Positions 36,780 through 45,638 of a stretch of 64,000 bases of DNA are shown piece after piece. The stretch is taken from NCBI RefSeq assembly GCF_002803075.1, contig NZ_NNBK01000004.1:124001-188000 (forward strand), read 5' to 3'. The DNA is from Streptomyces sp. CB01373. Lineage in GTDB: Bacteria; Actinomycetota; Actinomycetes; Streptomycetales; Streptomycetaceae. The translations under genes were made by a program, and so were the position numbers. A model generated the notes under the pieces. The model saw only the letters and a program-made list of their open reading frames with translations. It was not told the origin of the DNA and searched no databases. Each line of letters opens with the position of its first letter. The stretch's first letter is position 1.

Positions 36780-37727
36780 TTGCTGAAGTCTGCCCGCAAG
36801 AAGGAGAAGGACCCCGAGGGGCGGATGTCGCTCGCGGATCACCTCCGTGAGCTGCGCAACCGGCTCGGCAAAGGTGTCCTGGCGATCCTGGTCGTGACGA
36901 TCGTCGCCGCCTTCTTCTACAAGGACATCGTCAACTTCATCACCAAGCCGGTGCTGGACTCGGTGGGGTGTGGGCAGTCCTTCCTCGACTTGGCCAAGTC
37001 GGAGAAGAACGGCGCCTGCGCGCACCTCACGATCAACGGCCTGCTGAAGCCGTTCACGCTGGCGCTGAAGGTGTCGTTGATGACGGGCGTGGTGCTGGCC
37101 TCGCCGGTCTGGCTCTATCAGCTGTGGGCGTTCGTCGCCCCGGGGCTGCACAAGCACGAGAAGAAGTACGGCTACGTGTTCGTCGCCGCCGGCTTCCCGC
37201 TCTTCCTCGGGGGCGCCTACTTCGCCTACCACGTGCTGCCCACCACCGCCAGGGTGCTGATCGACTTCACCCCCAGCGGTGTCGACAACCTGCTGCCGCT
37301 GGATGACCTGCTCAACCTGATCACGCGCATGGTGGTCGTCTTCGGGCTCTCGTTCGAGATGCCGCTCCTGCTCGTCATGCTCAACCTCACCGGCATCCTG
37401 TCCGGGAAGCGCATGCTCGGCTGGTGGCGGGGCATGGTCGTCGGCATCACGGCCTTCGCGGCGGTCGCCATGCCGAGCCCCGACCCGCTGACGATGCTGG
37501 CGCTGGCCGCACCGATCTGCGCACTGTACTTCGTCGCGGTGGCCATCTCCTTGATCAATGACCGGCGCAAGGACCGGCTGGCCGCGCTGGGACCGTCGGA
37601 CGACGAGGCCTCCGAACTCGACCTCACACCCGAGGAGATCGGCGAGGTCGAACCCGTCACCACCCGCCGCGCCCTGCCCGAGCAGACCGAAACGGACCGG
37701 GTCAACGGGTACGACGACGTGACCTGA
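36780..37727 (+). CDS. tatC: Sec-independent translocase subunit TatC
   Basis: A 315-residue receptor for twin-arginine signal peptides. Six membrane helices can be followed. The conserved cytosolic N-terminal region SLADHLRELRNRL, the loop SPVWLYQLWAFVAPGLHKHEKKY, and SFEMPLLLVMLNL with its membrane-buried glutamate are intact. The C-terminal ~50 residues are acidic and disordered. The start is a TTG at 36780 with GAGGGTG upstream; no ATG gives the conserved N-terminus. A strong terminator lies 20 bases beyond the stop. Confidence 0.96.
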   Translation: MLKSARKKEKDPEGRMSLADHLRELRNRLGKGVLAILVVTIVAAFFYKDIVNFITKPVLDSVGCGQSFLDLAKSEKNGACAHLTINGLLKPFTLALKVSLMTGVVLASPVWLYQLWAFVAPGLHKHEKKYGYVFVAAGFPLFLGGAYFAYHVLPTTARVLIDFTPSGVDNLLPLDDLLNLITRMVVVFGLSFEMPLLLVMLNLTGILSGKRMLGWWRGMVVGITAFAAVAMPSPDPLTMLALAAPICALYFVAVAISLINDRRKDRLAALGPSDDEASELDLTPEEIGEVEPVTTRRALPEQTETDRVNGYDDVT

Positions 37728-37746
37728 TCATTACCGCGGATTCCCC

Positions 37747-37781
37747 GGCCGGCCGCTCGCACCGCGAGCGGCCGGCCTTTT
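37747..37781 (+). terminator. tatC terminator
   Basis: A perfect 14-bp GC stem (37747-37760 with 37764-37777), three-base loop, followed by TTTT. A classical intrinsic terminator. Confidence 0.92.
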
Positions 37782-37850
37782 CCGCGCCCGGGGACGATCG
37801 GGATAATGATCGTCCTGTTGTCGGTGCGGCCCGGTACGCTCGAAAGCACG

Positions 37851-40658
37851 ATGACAGAGGACCTTTCACCGGCCGAGCGGTACGCGGCAGCGCGCAGGCG
37901 AGCTGCCGAGCAGGCCACCGCGCTCGCGGGATTCCGCGAGATGTACGACTTCGGCCTCGACCCGTTCCAGATCGAGTCCTGCCAGGCGCTCGAGGCGGGC
38001 AAGGGCGTACTGGTCGCCGCGCCCACGGGCTCCGGCAAGACGATCGTGGGCGAGTTCGCCGTCCACCTCGCCCTCCAGCAGGGCCGGAAGTGCTTCTACA
38101 CGACGCCGATCAAGGCGCTGTCGAACCAGAAGTACGCCGACCTGTGCCGTCGCTACGGCAGCGGCAAGGTCGGCCTCCTGACCGGCGACAACAGCCTCAA
38201 CTCCGAAGCCCCGGTGGTCGTGATGACCACCGAGGTGCTGCGGAACATGCTGTACGCGGGATCCCAGACCCTGCTCGGTCTCGGCTACGTGGTCATGGAC
38301 GAGGTGCACTACCTCTCCGACCGCTTCCGCGGCGCCGTGTGGGAGGAAGTGATCATCCACCTGCCGGAGTCGGTGACCCTGGTGTCCCTGTCGGCGACCG
38401 TGTCCAACGCCGAGGAGTTCGGCGACTGGCTGGACACCGTCCGCGGCGACACCGAGGTGATCGTCTCCGAGCACCGGCCCGTGCCGCTGTTCCAGCACGT
38501 GCTGGCCGGGCGCCGGATGTACGACCTGTTCGAGGAGGGTGAGAGCCGGCGGAGGGCGGTCAACCCCGACCTCACGCGCATGGCCCGGATGGAGGCCAGC
38601 CGCCCCTCGTTCCAGGACCGCCGGCGCGGCCGTGCGATGCGCGAGGCCGACCGCGAGCGGGAACGCAGACAGCGGTCCCGGATCTGGACCCCGAGCCGCC
38701 CCGAGGTCATCGAGCGCCTCGACGCCGAGGGCCTGCTGCCCGCGATCACCTTCATCTTCAGCCGCGCCGCCTGCGAGGCCGCCGTCCAGCAGTGCCTGTA
38801 CGCGGGCCTCAGACTCAACGACGAGGAGGCGCGCGAGCGGGTCCGCGCCCTGGTCGAGGAGCGCACCGCCGCCATCCCGGCCGAGGACCTGCACGTCCTC
38901 GGCTACTACGAGTGGCTGGAGGGCCTGGAGCGCGGTATCGCCGCCCACCACGCGGGCATGCTGCCGACCTTCAAGGAGGTCGTCGAGGAACTGTTCGTGC
39001 AGGGCCTGGTCAAGGCGGTCTTCGCCACCGAGACCCTCGCCCTCGGCATCAACATGCCGGCCCGCTCGGTGGTCCTGGAAAAGCTCGTGAAGTGGAACGG
39101 CGAGCAGCACGCCGACATCACCCCCGGCGAGTACACCCAGCTCACCGGCCGCGCCGGCCGCCGCGGCATCGACGTCGAGGGCCACGCGGTGGTGCTGTGG
39201 CAGCGCGGTATGAACCCCGAGCACCTGGCGGGTCTGGCCGGCACCCGCACCTATCCGCTGCGCTCCAGCTTCAGGCCGTCGTACAACATGGCGGTCAACC
39301 TGGTGGACCAGTTCGGCCGGCACCGCTCGCGCGAGCTGCTGGAGACCTCCTTCGCGCAGTTCCAGGCGGACAGGTCGGTCGTCGGTATCTCCCGGCAGGT
39401 GCAGCGCAACGAGGAGGGCCTCGAGGGCTACAAGGCCTCCATGACCTGCCACCTCGGCGACTTCACGGAGTACGCGCGGCTGCGCCGGGAACTGAAGGAC
39501 CGTGAGACCGAGTTGTCCCGGCAGGGCGCGGCCCAGCGGCGTGCCGAGGCCGCCGTCGCCCTGGAGAAGCTCAAGCCGGGCGACGTCATCCACGTCCCCA
39601 CCGGCAAGTTCGCGGGCCTGGCGCTGGTGCTGGACCCGGGCCTGCCCGCGGGCCGCTCCAACGGCCACCGCGGCCTGGAGTACCACGACGGCCCGCGCCC
39701 GCTGGTGCTGACCGCCGAGCGTCAGGTCAAGCGGCTGGCGGCCATCGACTTCCCGGTGCCCGTGGAGCCGCTGGAGCGGATGCGGATCCCGAAGTCGTTC
39801 AACCCGCGCTCCCCGCAGTCCCGCCGCGACCTCGCCTCCGCGCTGCGCACCAAGGCCGGGCACATCTCGGCGGAGCGGCACCGCAAGCAGCGCTCCCAGG
39901 CAGCCGACGACCGCGAGATCGCCCGGCTGCGCACCGCGCTGCGCGCCCACCCCTGCCACGGGTGCGACGACCGCGAGGACCACGCCCGCTGGGCCGAGCG
40001 CTACCACCGGCTGATGCGCGACACCAGGCATCTGGAGCACCGCATCGAGGGGCGTACGAACACCATCGCGCGCACCTTCGACCGGATCGTCGCGCTGCTG
40101 ACGGAGCTCGACTACCTGCGCGGCGACGAGGTCACCGAGCACGGCAAGCGGCTGGCCCGGCTGTACGGCGAACTCGACCTGCTGGCCAGCGAATGCCTGC
40201 GCGAGGGGGTCTGGGAGGGGCTGGGGCCGGCCGAACTCGCCGCCTGCGTCTCGGCGTTGGTGTACGAGGCGCGGGTCAGCGACGACGCGACGGCGCCCAA
40301 GCTGCCCTCGGGGAAGGCGAAGGCGGCGCTCGGCGAGATGGTGCGGATCTGGGGCCGCCTCGACGCGCTGGAGGAGGACTTCCGCATCAACCAGACCGAG
40401 GGGGTCGGCCAGCGTGAGCCCGACCTCGGTTTCGCCTGGGCCGCGTACATGTGGGCCTCCGGCAAGGGCCTGGACGAGGTGCTGCGCGAGGTGGAGATGC
40501 CGGCGGGCGACTTCGTGCGCTGGTGCAAGCAGGTGATCGACGTGCTGGGCCAGATCTCCGCGGCGGCGCCGATGGAGGGCTCCTTGGTGGCCAGGAACGC
40601 GCGCAAGGCGGTGGACGGGCTGCTCCGGGGCGTCGTGGCCTACTCCTCGGTCGGGTAG
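37851..40658 (+). CDS. Ski2-like DEAD/DEAH-box helicase (HelY/Mtr4 type)
   Basis: A 935-residue superfamily 2 helicase. Motif I is VAAPTGSGKTIVGEF, Ia TTPIKALSNQKYADL, II (DEVH) VVMDEVHYLSDRFRG, III SLSATVSNAEEF, and the C-terminal motifs FATETLALGINMPAR and QLTGRAGRRGID. The later part has a coiled-coil insertion and the C-terminal DSHCT domain (YLRGDEVTEHGKRLARLYGELDLLASECL). The family acts on RNA or on unusual nucleic-acid structures; the bacterial role is not settled. The ATG at 37851 is preferred; an ATG at 37806 lies close to the terminator and has no ribosome site. Conserved next to tatC in actinobacteria. Confidence 0.93.
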   Translation: MTEDLSPAERYAAARRRAAEQATALAGFREMYDFGLDPFQIESCQALEAGKGVLVAAPTGSGKTIVGEFAVHLALQQGRKCFYTTPIKALSNQKYADLCRRYGSGKVGLLTGDNSLNSEAPVVVMTTEVLRNMLYAGSQTLLGLGYVVMDEVHYLSDRFRGAVWEEVIIHLPESVTLVSLSATVSNAEEFGDWLDTVRGDTEVIVSEHRPVPLFQHVLAGRRMYDLFEEGESRRRAVNPDLTRMARMEASRPSFQDRRRGRAMREADRERERRQRSRIWTPSRPEVIERLDAEGLLPAITFIFSRAACEAAVQQCLYAGLRLNDEEARERVRALVEERTAAIPAEDLHVLGYYEWLEGLERGIAAHHAGMLPTFKEVVEELFVQGLVKAVFATETLALGINMPARSVVLEKLVKWNGEQHADITPGEYTQLTGRAGRRGIDVEGHAVVLWQRGMNPEHLAGLAGTRTYPLRSSFRPSYNMAVNLVDQFGRHRSRELLETSFAQFQADRSVVGISRQVQRNEEGLEGYKASMTCHLGDFTEYARLRRELKDRETELSRQGAAQRRAEAAVALEKLKPGDVIHVPTGKFAGLALVLDPGLPAGRSNGHRGLEYHDGPRPLVLTAERQVKRLAAIDFPVPVEPLERMRIPKSFNPRSPQSRRDLASALRTKAGHISAERHRKQRSQAADDREIARLRTALRAHPCHGCDDREDHARWAERYHRLMRDTRHLEHRIEGRTNTIARTFDRIVALLTELDYLRGDEVTEHGKRLARLYGELDLLASECLREGVWEGLGPAELAACVSALVYEARVSDDATAPKLPSGKAKAALGEMVRIWGRLDALEEDFRINQTEGVGQREPDLGFAWAAYMWASGKGLDEVLREVEMPAGDFVRWCKQVIDVLGQISAAAPMEGSLVARNARKAVDGLLRGVVAYSSVG

Positions 40659-40680
40659 GCGGAGCCGGACGATCGCATCG

Positions 40681-40721
40681 AACCACATGGCCCCGGCGAG
40701 TGCTGCCGGGGCCATGTGGTT
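40681..40721. terminator. helicase terminator
   Basis: A perfect 17-bp stem (40681-40697 with 40705-40721) with a seven-base loop and TTTT run-out. Confidence 0.92.
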
Positions 40722-40998
40722 TTCGTATGCCCGTACCGCGTCACGGTGCGTGTTCGAATCGTGTCGGGGCGTGCAAATATCCCGAGCGTACTCCCGTCGT
40801 GCGCCCCGTTTCAGGCCCTTGCTGAATATGACATGGCGATGATCCGACCGGATTATGCTCGCCCGCGGCGCAGTGAGTTGAGGTTGTTCGCGAGCTTGCT
40901 CCCAAGCGTCCTCGAACGCGCCGAAATCCGCGTCGATTTCATGACTTACCCCCACTGGAAGCTGCCCGAACCCAGCCGATTCTCCTCAGAGGGCTTAC
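40722..40998 (+). other. rarA upstream region
   Basis: No gene is supported here; an open frame at 40716-41033 begins inside the terminator, has no ribosome site and shows no known domain. The stretch is less GC-rich than its surroundings. A TGACAT near 40830 and TATGCT near 40854 are promoter-like but spaced about 19 bases. It presumably carries the conservon promoter. Confidence 0.45.
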
Positions 40999-42627
40999 AT
41001 GGTGAGTGTTCAATCGCCCCCCGGTGGCCGTGAACTTCCCTACGCGCGCGTGCTGTTGCTGCCCGCACTGGTGATGGCGGCGGCCACCGGGGCCGCCGTC
41101 GCCCTGGTGCCGGACCCGGCCCGCCTCGCCGTTGCCTGCTGCGGCGCCGTCGCCACCCTGCTGGTGCTCACCACGGGCGCCGAGGCGGTGCGCCGCGGGC
41201 GCGTCATCCGGGACGAGCGGGCCCAGTACGCCCGGCGCACCGCGGACCTGGAGGGGCGCCTGGCCGCCCACGACCGGGAGATCCACCGTCTCGCCTCCGA
41301 CGTCCTGCCCGCCGCCATCGACCACCTGCGCGGCAACCACACACCCGCCGAGGTGATGCGCGACATCGTCGACGGACACCCCGAGTGGCGCGGGATCCCT
41401 CAGTCGCAGCGCGCGGTGGTGCGCATGATCCTCAAGATCGTGGACGACGAGGAGAACATCCGCGACTCCACCCAGCGCGCCTTCGTCAGCATCGCCCGGC
41501 GCGTCCAGGCGATCGTGCACCAACAGGCCAGGGAACTCAGGGAGATGGAGGAGGACCACGGCCGCAGCCCCGAGGTCTTCGACGACCTGCTGCGCATCGA
41601 CCACGGCACCGCGCTGATCGGCCGGCTGGCCGACTCCGTCTCCGTCATCGGCGGCGGCCGCCCCGGCCGCCAGTGGCCCAACCCGGTCACGCTCTACAGC
41701 GTGCTGCGCGGTGCCATGTCCCGGATCCTGGAATACCGGCGGATCGAGCTGCACTCCATCGCCAAGGTCAACATCAAGGGCGTCGACGTCGAGCCCGTCA
41801 TCCACGCCGCGGCCGAACTCCTCGACAACGCCACCCGCTACTCGCCGCCGCAGACCAAGGTGCACGTCACGGCCGTGGAGGTGCAGACCGGCGTCGCCAT
41901 CGAGATCGAGGACGGCGGCGTCAGCCTGAACGAGGAGACACGCGCCCGGATCGAGCGGCTGCTCGAGGCGGCCAGGGCCGGCGTCGATCCGCTGGACCTC
42001 AGTGACACCCCCCGCCTGGGCCTCGCGGTCGTGGGACGGCTGTGCGCGAAGCACCGGATGCAGGTCTCCCTGCGGGCCTCCGCGTACGGCGGTGTCCGCG
42101 CGGTCCTCGTGGTGCCCGGCGAGATGACGACCACCGAACCCGCTCCGGGGCTCGCCCACGGCATCGGCGCCACCTCCGTGCCGCGTCCGGGGGAGGACGC
42201 GGTGGCGGGCCCCGAGCGCGCCCCGAAGAGACGCCGCCCCACCAGCCCCCGCGTCCCCGCCGCGGTCCTTCCGGCGGACGACGATGTCCCCGAGGTCACC
42301 GAGTGGACGGCGGGCGGTCTGCCGCAGCGCCGCAGCCGGGCCAGGGCCCCGCTGGGCCGGCGTGTCGCCGAGCAGGCCGCCGCCGAGCGGGCCGAGCGGG
42401 AGAGCGGGGCGGTGCGGGCCGCGTCCGGACCCGGGACCGCGCCCAGCAGGAAGGACCCCGAACCGGGCCTGTGGGTCGAGGCGTTCTGGGACGGGCTGAA
42501 GAAGGACAACCCGGGTCCGGACCCGACCGCGTTCACCCGGGAACCGACCGCGTATCTCCACCTGATCGAGGAGCCGGCCCGTGCCGAGGCCGACGTCCGG
42601 GCCGACGACGAGGGGGACCTCAAGTGA
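40999..42627 (+). CDS. rarA: conservon sensor-like ATPase RarA (CvnA9 type)
   Basis: A 542-residue membrane protein: two hydrophobic segments at the N-terminus (ARVLLLPALVMAAATGAAVAL; LAVACCGAVATLLVL), a helical region without a clear phospho-acceptor histidine box, and a GHKL-type ATPase fold with N box HAAAELLDNATRYSPP and G box DTPRLGLAVVGRLCAKH. The C-terminal ~170 residues are disordered. In S. coelicolor conservon 9, RarA forms a membrane complex with RarB-D resembling a G-protein-coupled system that represses aerial mycelium formation. The ATG at 40999 or the next GTG at 41002 is the start. Confidence 0.92.
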   Translation: MVSVQSPPGGRELPYARVLLLPALVMAAATGAAVALVPDPARLAVACCGAVATLLVLTTGAEAVRRGRVIRDERAQYARRTADLEGRLAAHDREIHRLASDVLPAAIDHLRGNHTPAEVMRDIVDGHPEWRGIPQSQRAVVRMILKIVDDEENIRDSTQRAFVSIARRVQAIVHQQARELREMEEDHGRSPEVFDDLLRIDHGTALIGRLADSVSVIGGGRPGRQWPNPVTLYSVLRGAMSRILEYRRIELHSIAKVNIKGVDVEPVIHAAAELLDNATRYSPPQTKVHVTAVEVQTGVAIEIEDGGVSLNEETRARIERLLEAARAGVDPLDLSDTPRLGLAVVGRLCAKHRMQVSLRASAYGGVRAVLVVPGEMTTTEPAPGLAHGIGATSVPRPGEDAVAGPERAPKRRRPTSPRVPAAVLPADDDVPEVTEWTAGGLPQRRSRARAPLGRRVAEQAAAERAERESGAVRAASGPGTAPSRKDPEPGLWVEAFWDGLKKDNPGPDPTAFTREPTAYLHLIEEPARAEADVRADDEGDLK

Positions 42628-43031
42628 TCCAGCAGCGAGCCAACTTCGACTGGATGCTCAAGGAGCTCCACGACAGCGTGCCCGGCATCGGGATGATCGT
42701 GGTCCTCTCGGCCGACGGCCTGCGCATCGCCCGCTACGGCGGCGACGGCGACGCCGCCGACCGGGTCGCCGCGGCCTGCGCCGGACTCCAGAGCCTCGCG
42801 TCCGCCGTCGCCGTGGAGATCCCGGGCAGCGACGGCCGGATGAAGCTGGTCGTCATCGAGATCGACGGCGGCTACTTCTACCTCATGTCCGCCGGTGCCA
42901 ACGCCTATCTCGCGGTGCTCGCCGACATCCGCACCGAACCCGGACTCATGAGCGCCCGCATGCGCGACCTCGTGGTCCGCATCGGCGCCCACCTGACCAG
43001 TCCGCCGCGGCGGGGCGGGCAGACCGTATGA
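42624..43031 (+). CDS. rarB: Roadblock/LC7-domain protein RarB
   Basis: A 135-residue Roadblock/LC7 protein (FDWMLKELHDSVPGIGMIVVLSADGLRIA; KLVVIEIDGGYFYLMSAGANAYLAVL), the family of GTPase-activating or GTPase-binding modulators such as MglB. Its GTG start overlaps the rarA stop (GTGA), so it is translationally coupled. It is expected to modulate the small GTPase RarD in the conservon complex. Confidence 0.94.
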   Translation: MIQQRANFDWMLKELHDSVPGIGMIVVLSADGLRIARYGGDGDAADRVAAACAGLQSLASAVAVEIPGSDGRMKLVVIEIDGGYFYLMSAGANAYLAVLADIRTEPGLMSARMRDLVVRIGAHLTSPPRRGGQTV

Positions 43032-43438
43032 GCCCTCCGCGGCGCCAGAGGCGTTCCCCCGGGCACGAACCGCCCCCGCCGCCCCCCGAATCCGCCGGGC
43101 AGGGCGAGGAGAAGAACCCCGAGCGGCTGTACGTGGTCGCCGGGGCGGGCGAGGACGGCGCCCGCGCGGCCGTCGACCTGGTGACCCTGATCGTGGCGCG
43201 CGCCGAGCCGCCGCCGTCCGCCACCCCGGAGCAGGTGGCGCTGGTGCGGCTGTGCGCCGCCCCGCTGTCCGTGGCCGAGCTGTCGGCCTACCTCGGCCTG
43301 CCGTTCAGCGCGACGACGGCGCTGATCACCGAGCTGCTCGCGGCCGGCCGTGTGCAGGCCCGCGCGCCGATCGTCCGCCGGGCGGTCCCCGACCGACACC
43401 TCCTCGAAGCGGTGATGCATGGACTTCAAAGGCTCTGA
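43028..43438 (+). CDS. rarC: DUF742 protein RarC
   Basis: A 136-residue DUF742 protein. After a Pro-rich disordered N-terminus (EPPPPPPE), the domain ERLYVVAGAGE then LCAAPLSVAELSAYLGLPFSA and ALITELLAAGRVQARAPI has a winged-helix look. Role in the complex unknown. ATG start overlaps the rarB stop (ATGA), and its end overlaps rarD by 20 bases. Confidence 0.93.
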   Translation: MSPPRRQRRSPGHEPPPPPPESAGQGEEKNPERLYVVAGAGEDGARAAVDLVTLIVARAEPPPSATPEQVALVRLCAAPLSVAELSAYLGLPFSATTALITELLAAGRVQARAPIVRRAVPDRHLLEAVMHGLQRL

Positions 43439-44039
43439 CGCCCTCCCCGGCCCGCGTATTGAGGACCATCTGCCGCACACGGTCCGGACAGCGGCGAAGA
43501 TCGTGATCGTCGGCGGCTTCGGGGTCGGCAAGACGACCATGGTGGGCTCGGTCAGCGAGATCAGGCCGCTGACCACCGAGGAGACGATGACGCAGGCCGG
43601 TATCGGCGTCGACGACGACTACGGCTCGGAGTCCAAGACGGCCACCACCGTGGCGATGGACTTCGGCCGGATCACCGTCAGCGACCACCTGGTGCTCTAT
43701 CTCTTCGGCACCCCCGGCCAGCAGCGCTTCTGGTTCCTGTGGAACGGGCTGTTCGAGGGCGCGCTCGGCGCGGTGGTGCTGGCCGACACCCGCCGGCTGG
43801 AGGTCAGCTTCGACGTCATGGGCCGTCTGGAGGAGCGCGGCGTGCCCTTCGTCGTGGCCGTCAACTCCTTTCCGGACGCCCCCCGCCACCCGGTCCCGGA
43901 GCTGCGTGCCGCGCTCGACCTGCCCGAGGAGATCCCGATCGTCGAGTGTGACGCGCGGCGCCGTTCCTCCAGCCGTGACGTGCTGTTGACGCTGACACGC
44001 TTCCTGCACTCCCTCGCCGTGACCGGCTCGACCGTCTGA
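43419..44039 (+). CDS. rarD: small GTPase-like protein RarD
   Basis: A 206-residue P-loop protein of the conservon (MglA/Ras-like) type. G1 is VGGFGVGKTTMVG, a switch-I-like region is PLTTEETMTQAGIGVDD, and G3 is LFGTPGQQRFWF. The NKxD element is replaced by AVNSFPDAP. It should bind and hydrolyse GTP, acting as the switch of the system. It starts inside rarC. Confidence 0.94.
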   Translation: MDFKGSDALPGPRIEDHLPHTVRTAAKIVIVGGFGVGKTTMVGSVSEIRPLTTEETMTQAGIGVDDDYGSESKTATTVAMDFGRITVSDHLVLYLFGTPGQQRFWFLWNGLFEGALGAVVLADTRRLEVSFDVMGRLEERGVPFVVAVNSFPDAPRHPVPELRAALDLPEEIPIVECDARRRSSSRDVLLTLTRFLHSLAVTGSTV

Positions 44040-44099
44040 TCCGCGCCGGACGGCCCGTCCGCGCACCCACACCTCCTCCGTTCCCCGAAAGCGACCGCC

Positions 44100-45638
44100 G
44101 TGACGCCTGAACACGATTCCCCGACCGGTCCGGACGACCTCGCCCCCGCCCCGCCGCCCGGCTGCCCCGCGCACGGCACCGGGCCCGGAGGACTGCACCG
44201 GCTCCACGAGGCGCGGGACCTGAGAGTCCTCTACGAGCAACTCCGCGAGCAGTACGGCCCGGTGGCGCCCGTACTGCTCCACGACGACGTGCCGATGTGG
44301 GTGGTCCTCGGCCATGCCGAGAACCTGCACATGGTGAGCAGCCCCTCGCAGTTCACGAAGGACAGCCGTATCTGGACGCCGCTCGGGGACGGCACGGTCA
44401 AGCCCGACCATCCGCTCATGCCGCACATCGCCTGGCAGCCGATCTGCGCGCACGCCGAGGGCGAGGAGCTCAGGCGGCTGCGCGGCGCCGTGCAGGGCGC
44501 CCTGGAGTTCATCGACTTCCGTGCCCTGCGCCGCCACATCGGCCGCGCCACCCAGCGCCTGGTCAACCGGTTCTGCGAGACGGGCCGCGCCGACCTCGTC
44601 GCCCGGTTCACCGAGCATCTGCCCATGGCGGTGATGTGCCAGGTCCTCGGCATGCCGGAGGAGTACAACGACCGGATCGTGCAGGCCGCCCGCGACATGC
44701 TCAAGGGCACCGAGACCGCGATCGCCAGCAACGAGTACATCATGGACTGCCTGCTTCGGCTCACCGTCCGCCGCCGGTCCCGGCCCGAGGACGACCTCAC
44801 CAGCCACCTCATCGACCAGCCGGCGGGCCTGACCGACGAGGAGGTCGGCCAGCATCTGCGCGTCGTACTCATCGGCACCTACGAGGCCAGCGCCAACCTG
44901 CTGGCCAACACCGTGCGCCGGGTTCTGACCGAGCCCGGTTTCCGGGCCCAGCTCAACGGCGGTCAGATGACCGTGCCGGAGGCGGTCGAGCAGTCCCTGT
45001 GGGACGAGCCGCCGTTCAGCACCATCTTCGGCTACTTCGCCAAGCAGGAGACGGAACTCGGTGGCCGGCGCATCCGCCGGGGTGACGGGCTGCTGCTGGG
45101 CATCGCGCCGGGCAACGCCGATCCCCGGGTGCGGCCCGGTCCGACGGCGGACATGCAGGGCAACCGCTCCCACCTCGCCTTCGGCGGCGGCCCGCACGAG
45201 TGCCCCGGCCAGGACGTCGGGCGTGCCATCGCCGACGTCGGCGTCGACATGCTGCTGACCCGGCTGCCGGACGTCCGGCTCGACTGTGAGGAGACGGAAC
45301 TGCGCTGGACGGAGTCGATCGCCTCCCGCCATCTGCTGGAGCTGCCGGTGCGGTTCACGCCGCGGCCGCAGCAGGACGAGCGATCCAAGCCGAGCCACAC
45401 CCCGCACCCGGTTGAGCCGTCGCGCCCGGAGTGGGAGATCGGCAGCGCGACAGCGGGGCGGCGGCCGGAGCGGTCGCCCGAGCCGTCGGCCACGGGCTCG
45501 GCGGTGCCGGACCCGTCGGCCGCCGTGGAGCCGGGTGTCGCACCGGCCGTCGAGGACCCGCACCTCGCACCGGCCGCCGGCGCGGCCCGCCCCCAGGGTG
45601 CCTGGCAGCGCCTCCTGCGCTGGTGGCGCGGTTACTGA
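44100..45638 (+). CDS. rarE: conservon cytochrome P450 RarE (CYP157 type)
   Basis: A 512-residue cytosolic P450. The haem loop FGGGPHECPG places Cys368 as the thiolate ligand. The I-helix reads VVLIGTYEASANLL, lacking the usual acid-threonine pair. The K-helix reads E297-QSL-W301, so the otherwise near-universal ExxR arginine is tryptophan; this EQSLW motif is what was reported for S. coelicolor CYP157C1. A disordered C-terminal extension of ~90 residues rich in Pro/Ala/Glu follows the core. The GTG at 44100 is 60 bases after rarD. Its ferredoxin partner is not encoded beside it. Its stop overlaps the stop of the convergent pseudouridine synthase gene. Confidence 0.94.
   Translation: MTPEHDSPTGPDDLAPAPPPGCPAHGTGPGGLHRLHEARDLRVLYEQLREQYGPVAPVLLHDDVPMWVVLGHAENLHMVSSPSQFTKDSRIWTPLGDGTVKPDHPLMPHIAWQPICAHAEGEELRRLRGAVQGALEFIDFRALRRHIGRATQRLVNRFCETGRADLVARFTEHLPMAVMCQVLGMPEEYNDRIVQAARDMLKGTETAIASNEYIMDCLLRLTVRRRSRPEDDLTSHLIDQPAGLTDEEVGQHLRVVLIGTYEASANLLANTVRRVLTEPGFRAQLNGGQMTVPEAVEQSLWDEPPFSTIFGYFAKQETELGGRRIRRGDGLLLGIAPGNADPRVRPGPTADMQGNRSHLAFGGGPHECPGQDVGRAIADVGVDMLLTRLPDVRLDCEETELRWTESIASRHLLELPVRFTPRPQQDERSKPSHTPHPVEPSRPEWEIGSATAGRRPERSPEPSATGSAVPDPSAAVEPGVAPAVEDPHLAPAAGAARPQGAWQRLLRWWRGY

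Noticed and set aside
37866..40955. A 1029-codon minus-strand open frame across the helicase gene
   Set aside because: Antisense shadow of the helicase; no domain, and it spans the terminator at 40681-40721.
40716..41033. A 105-codon plus-strand frame before rarA
   Set aside because: It begins inside the helicase terminator, lacks a ribosome site and overlaps rarA in another frame.
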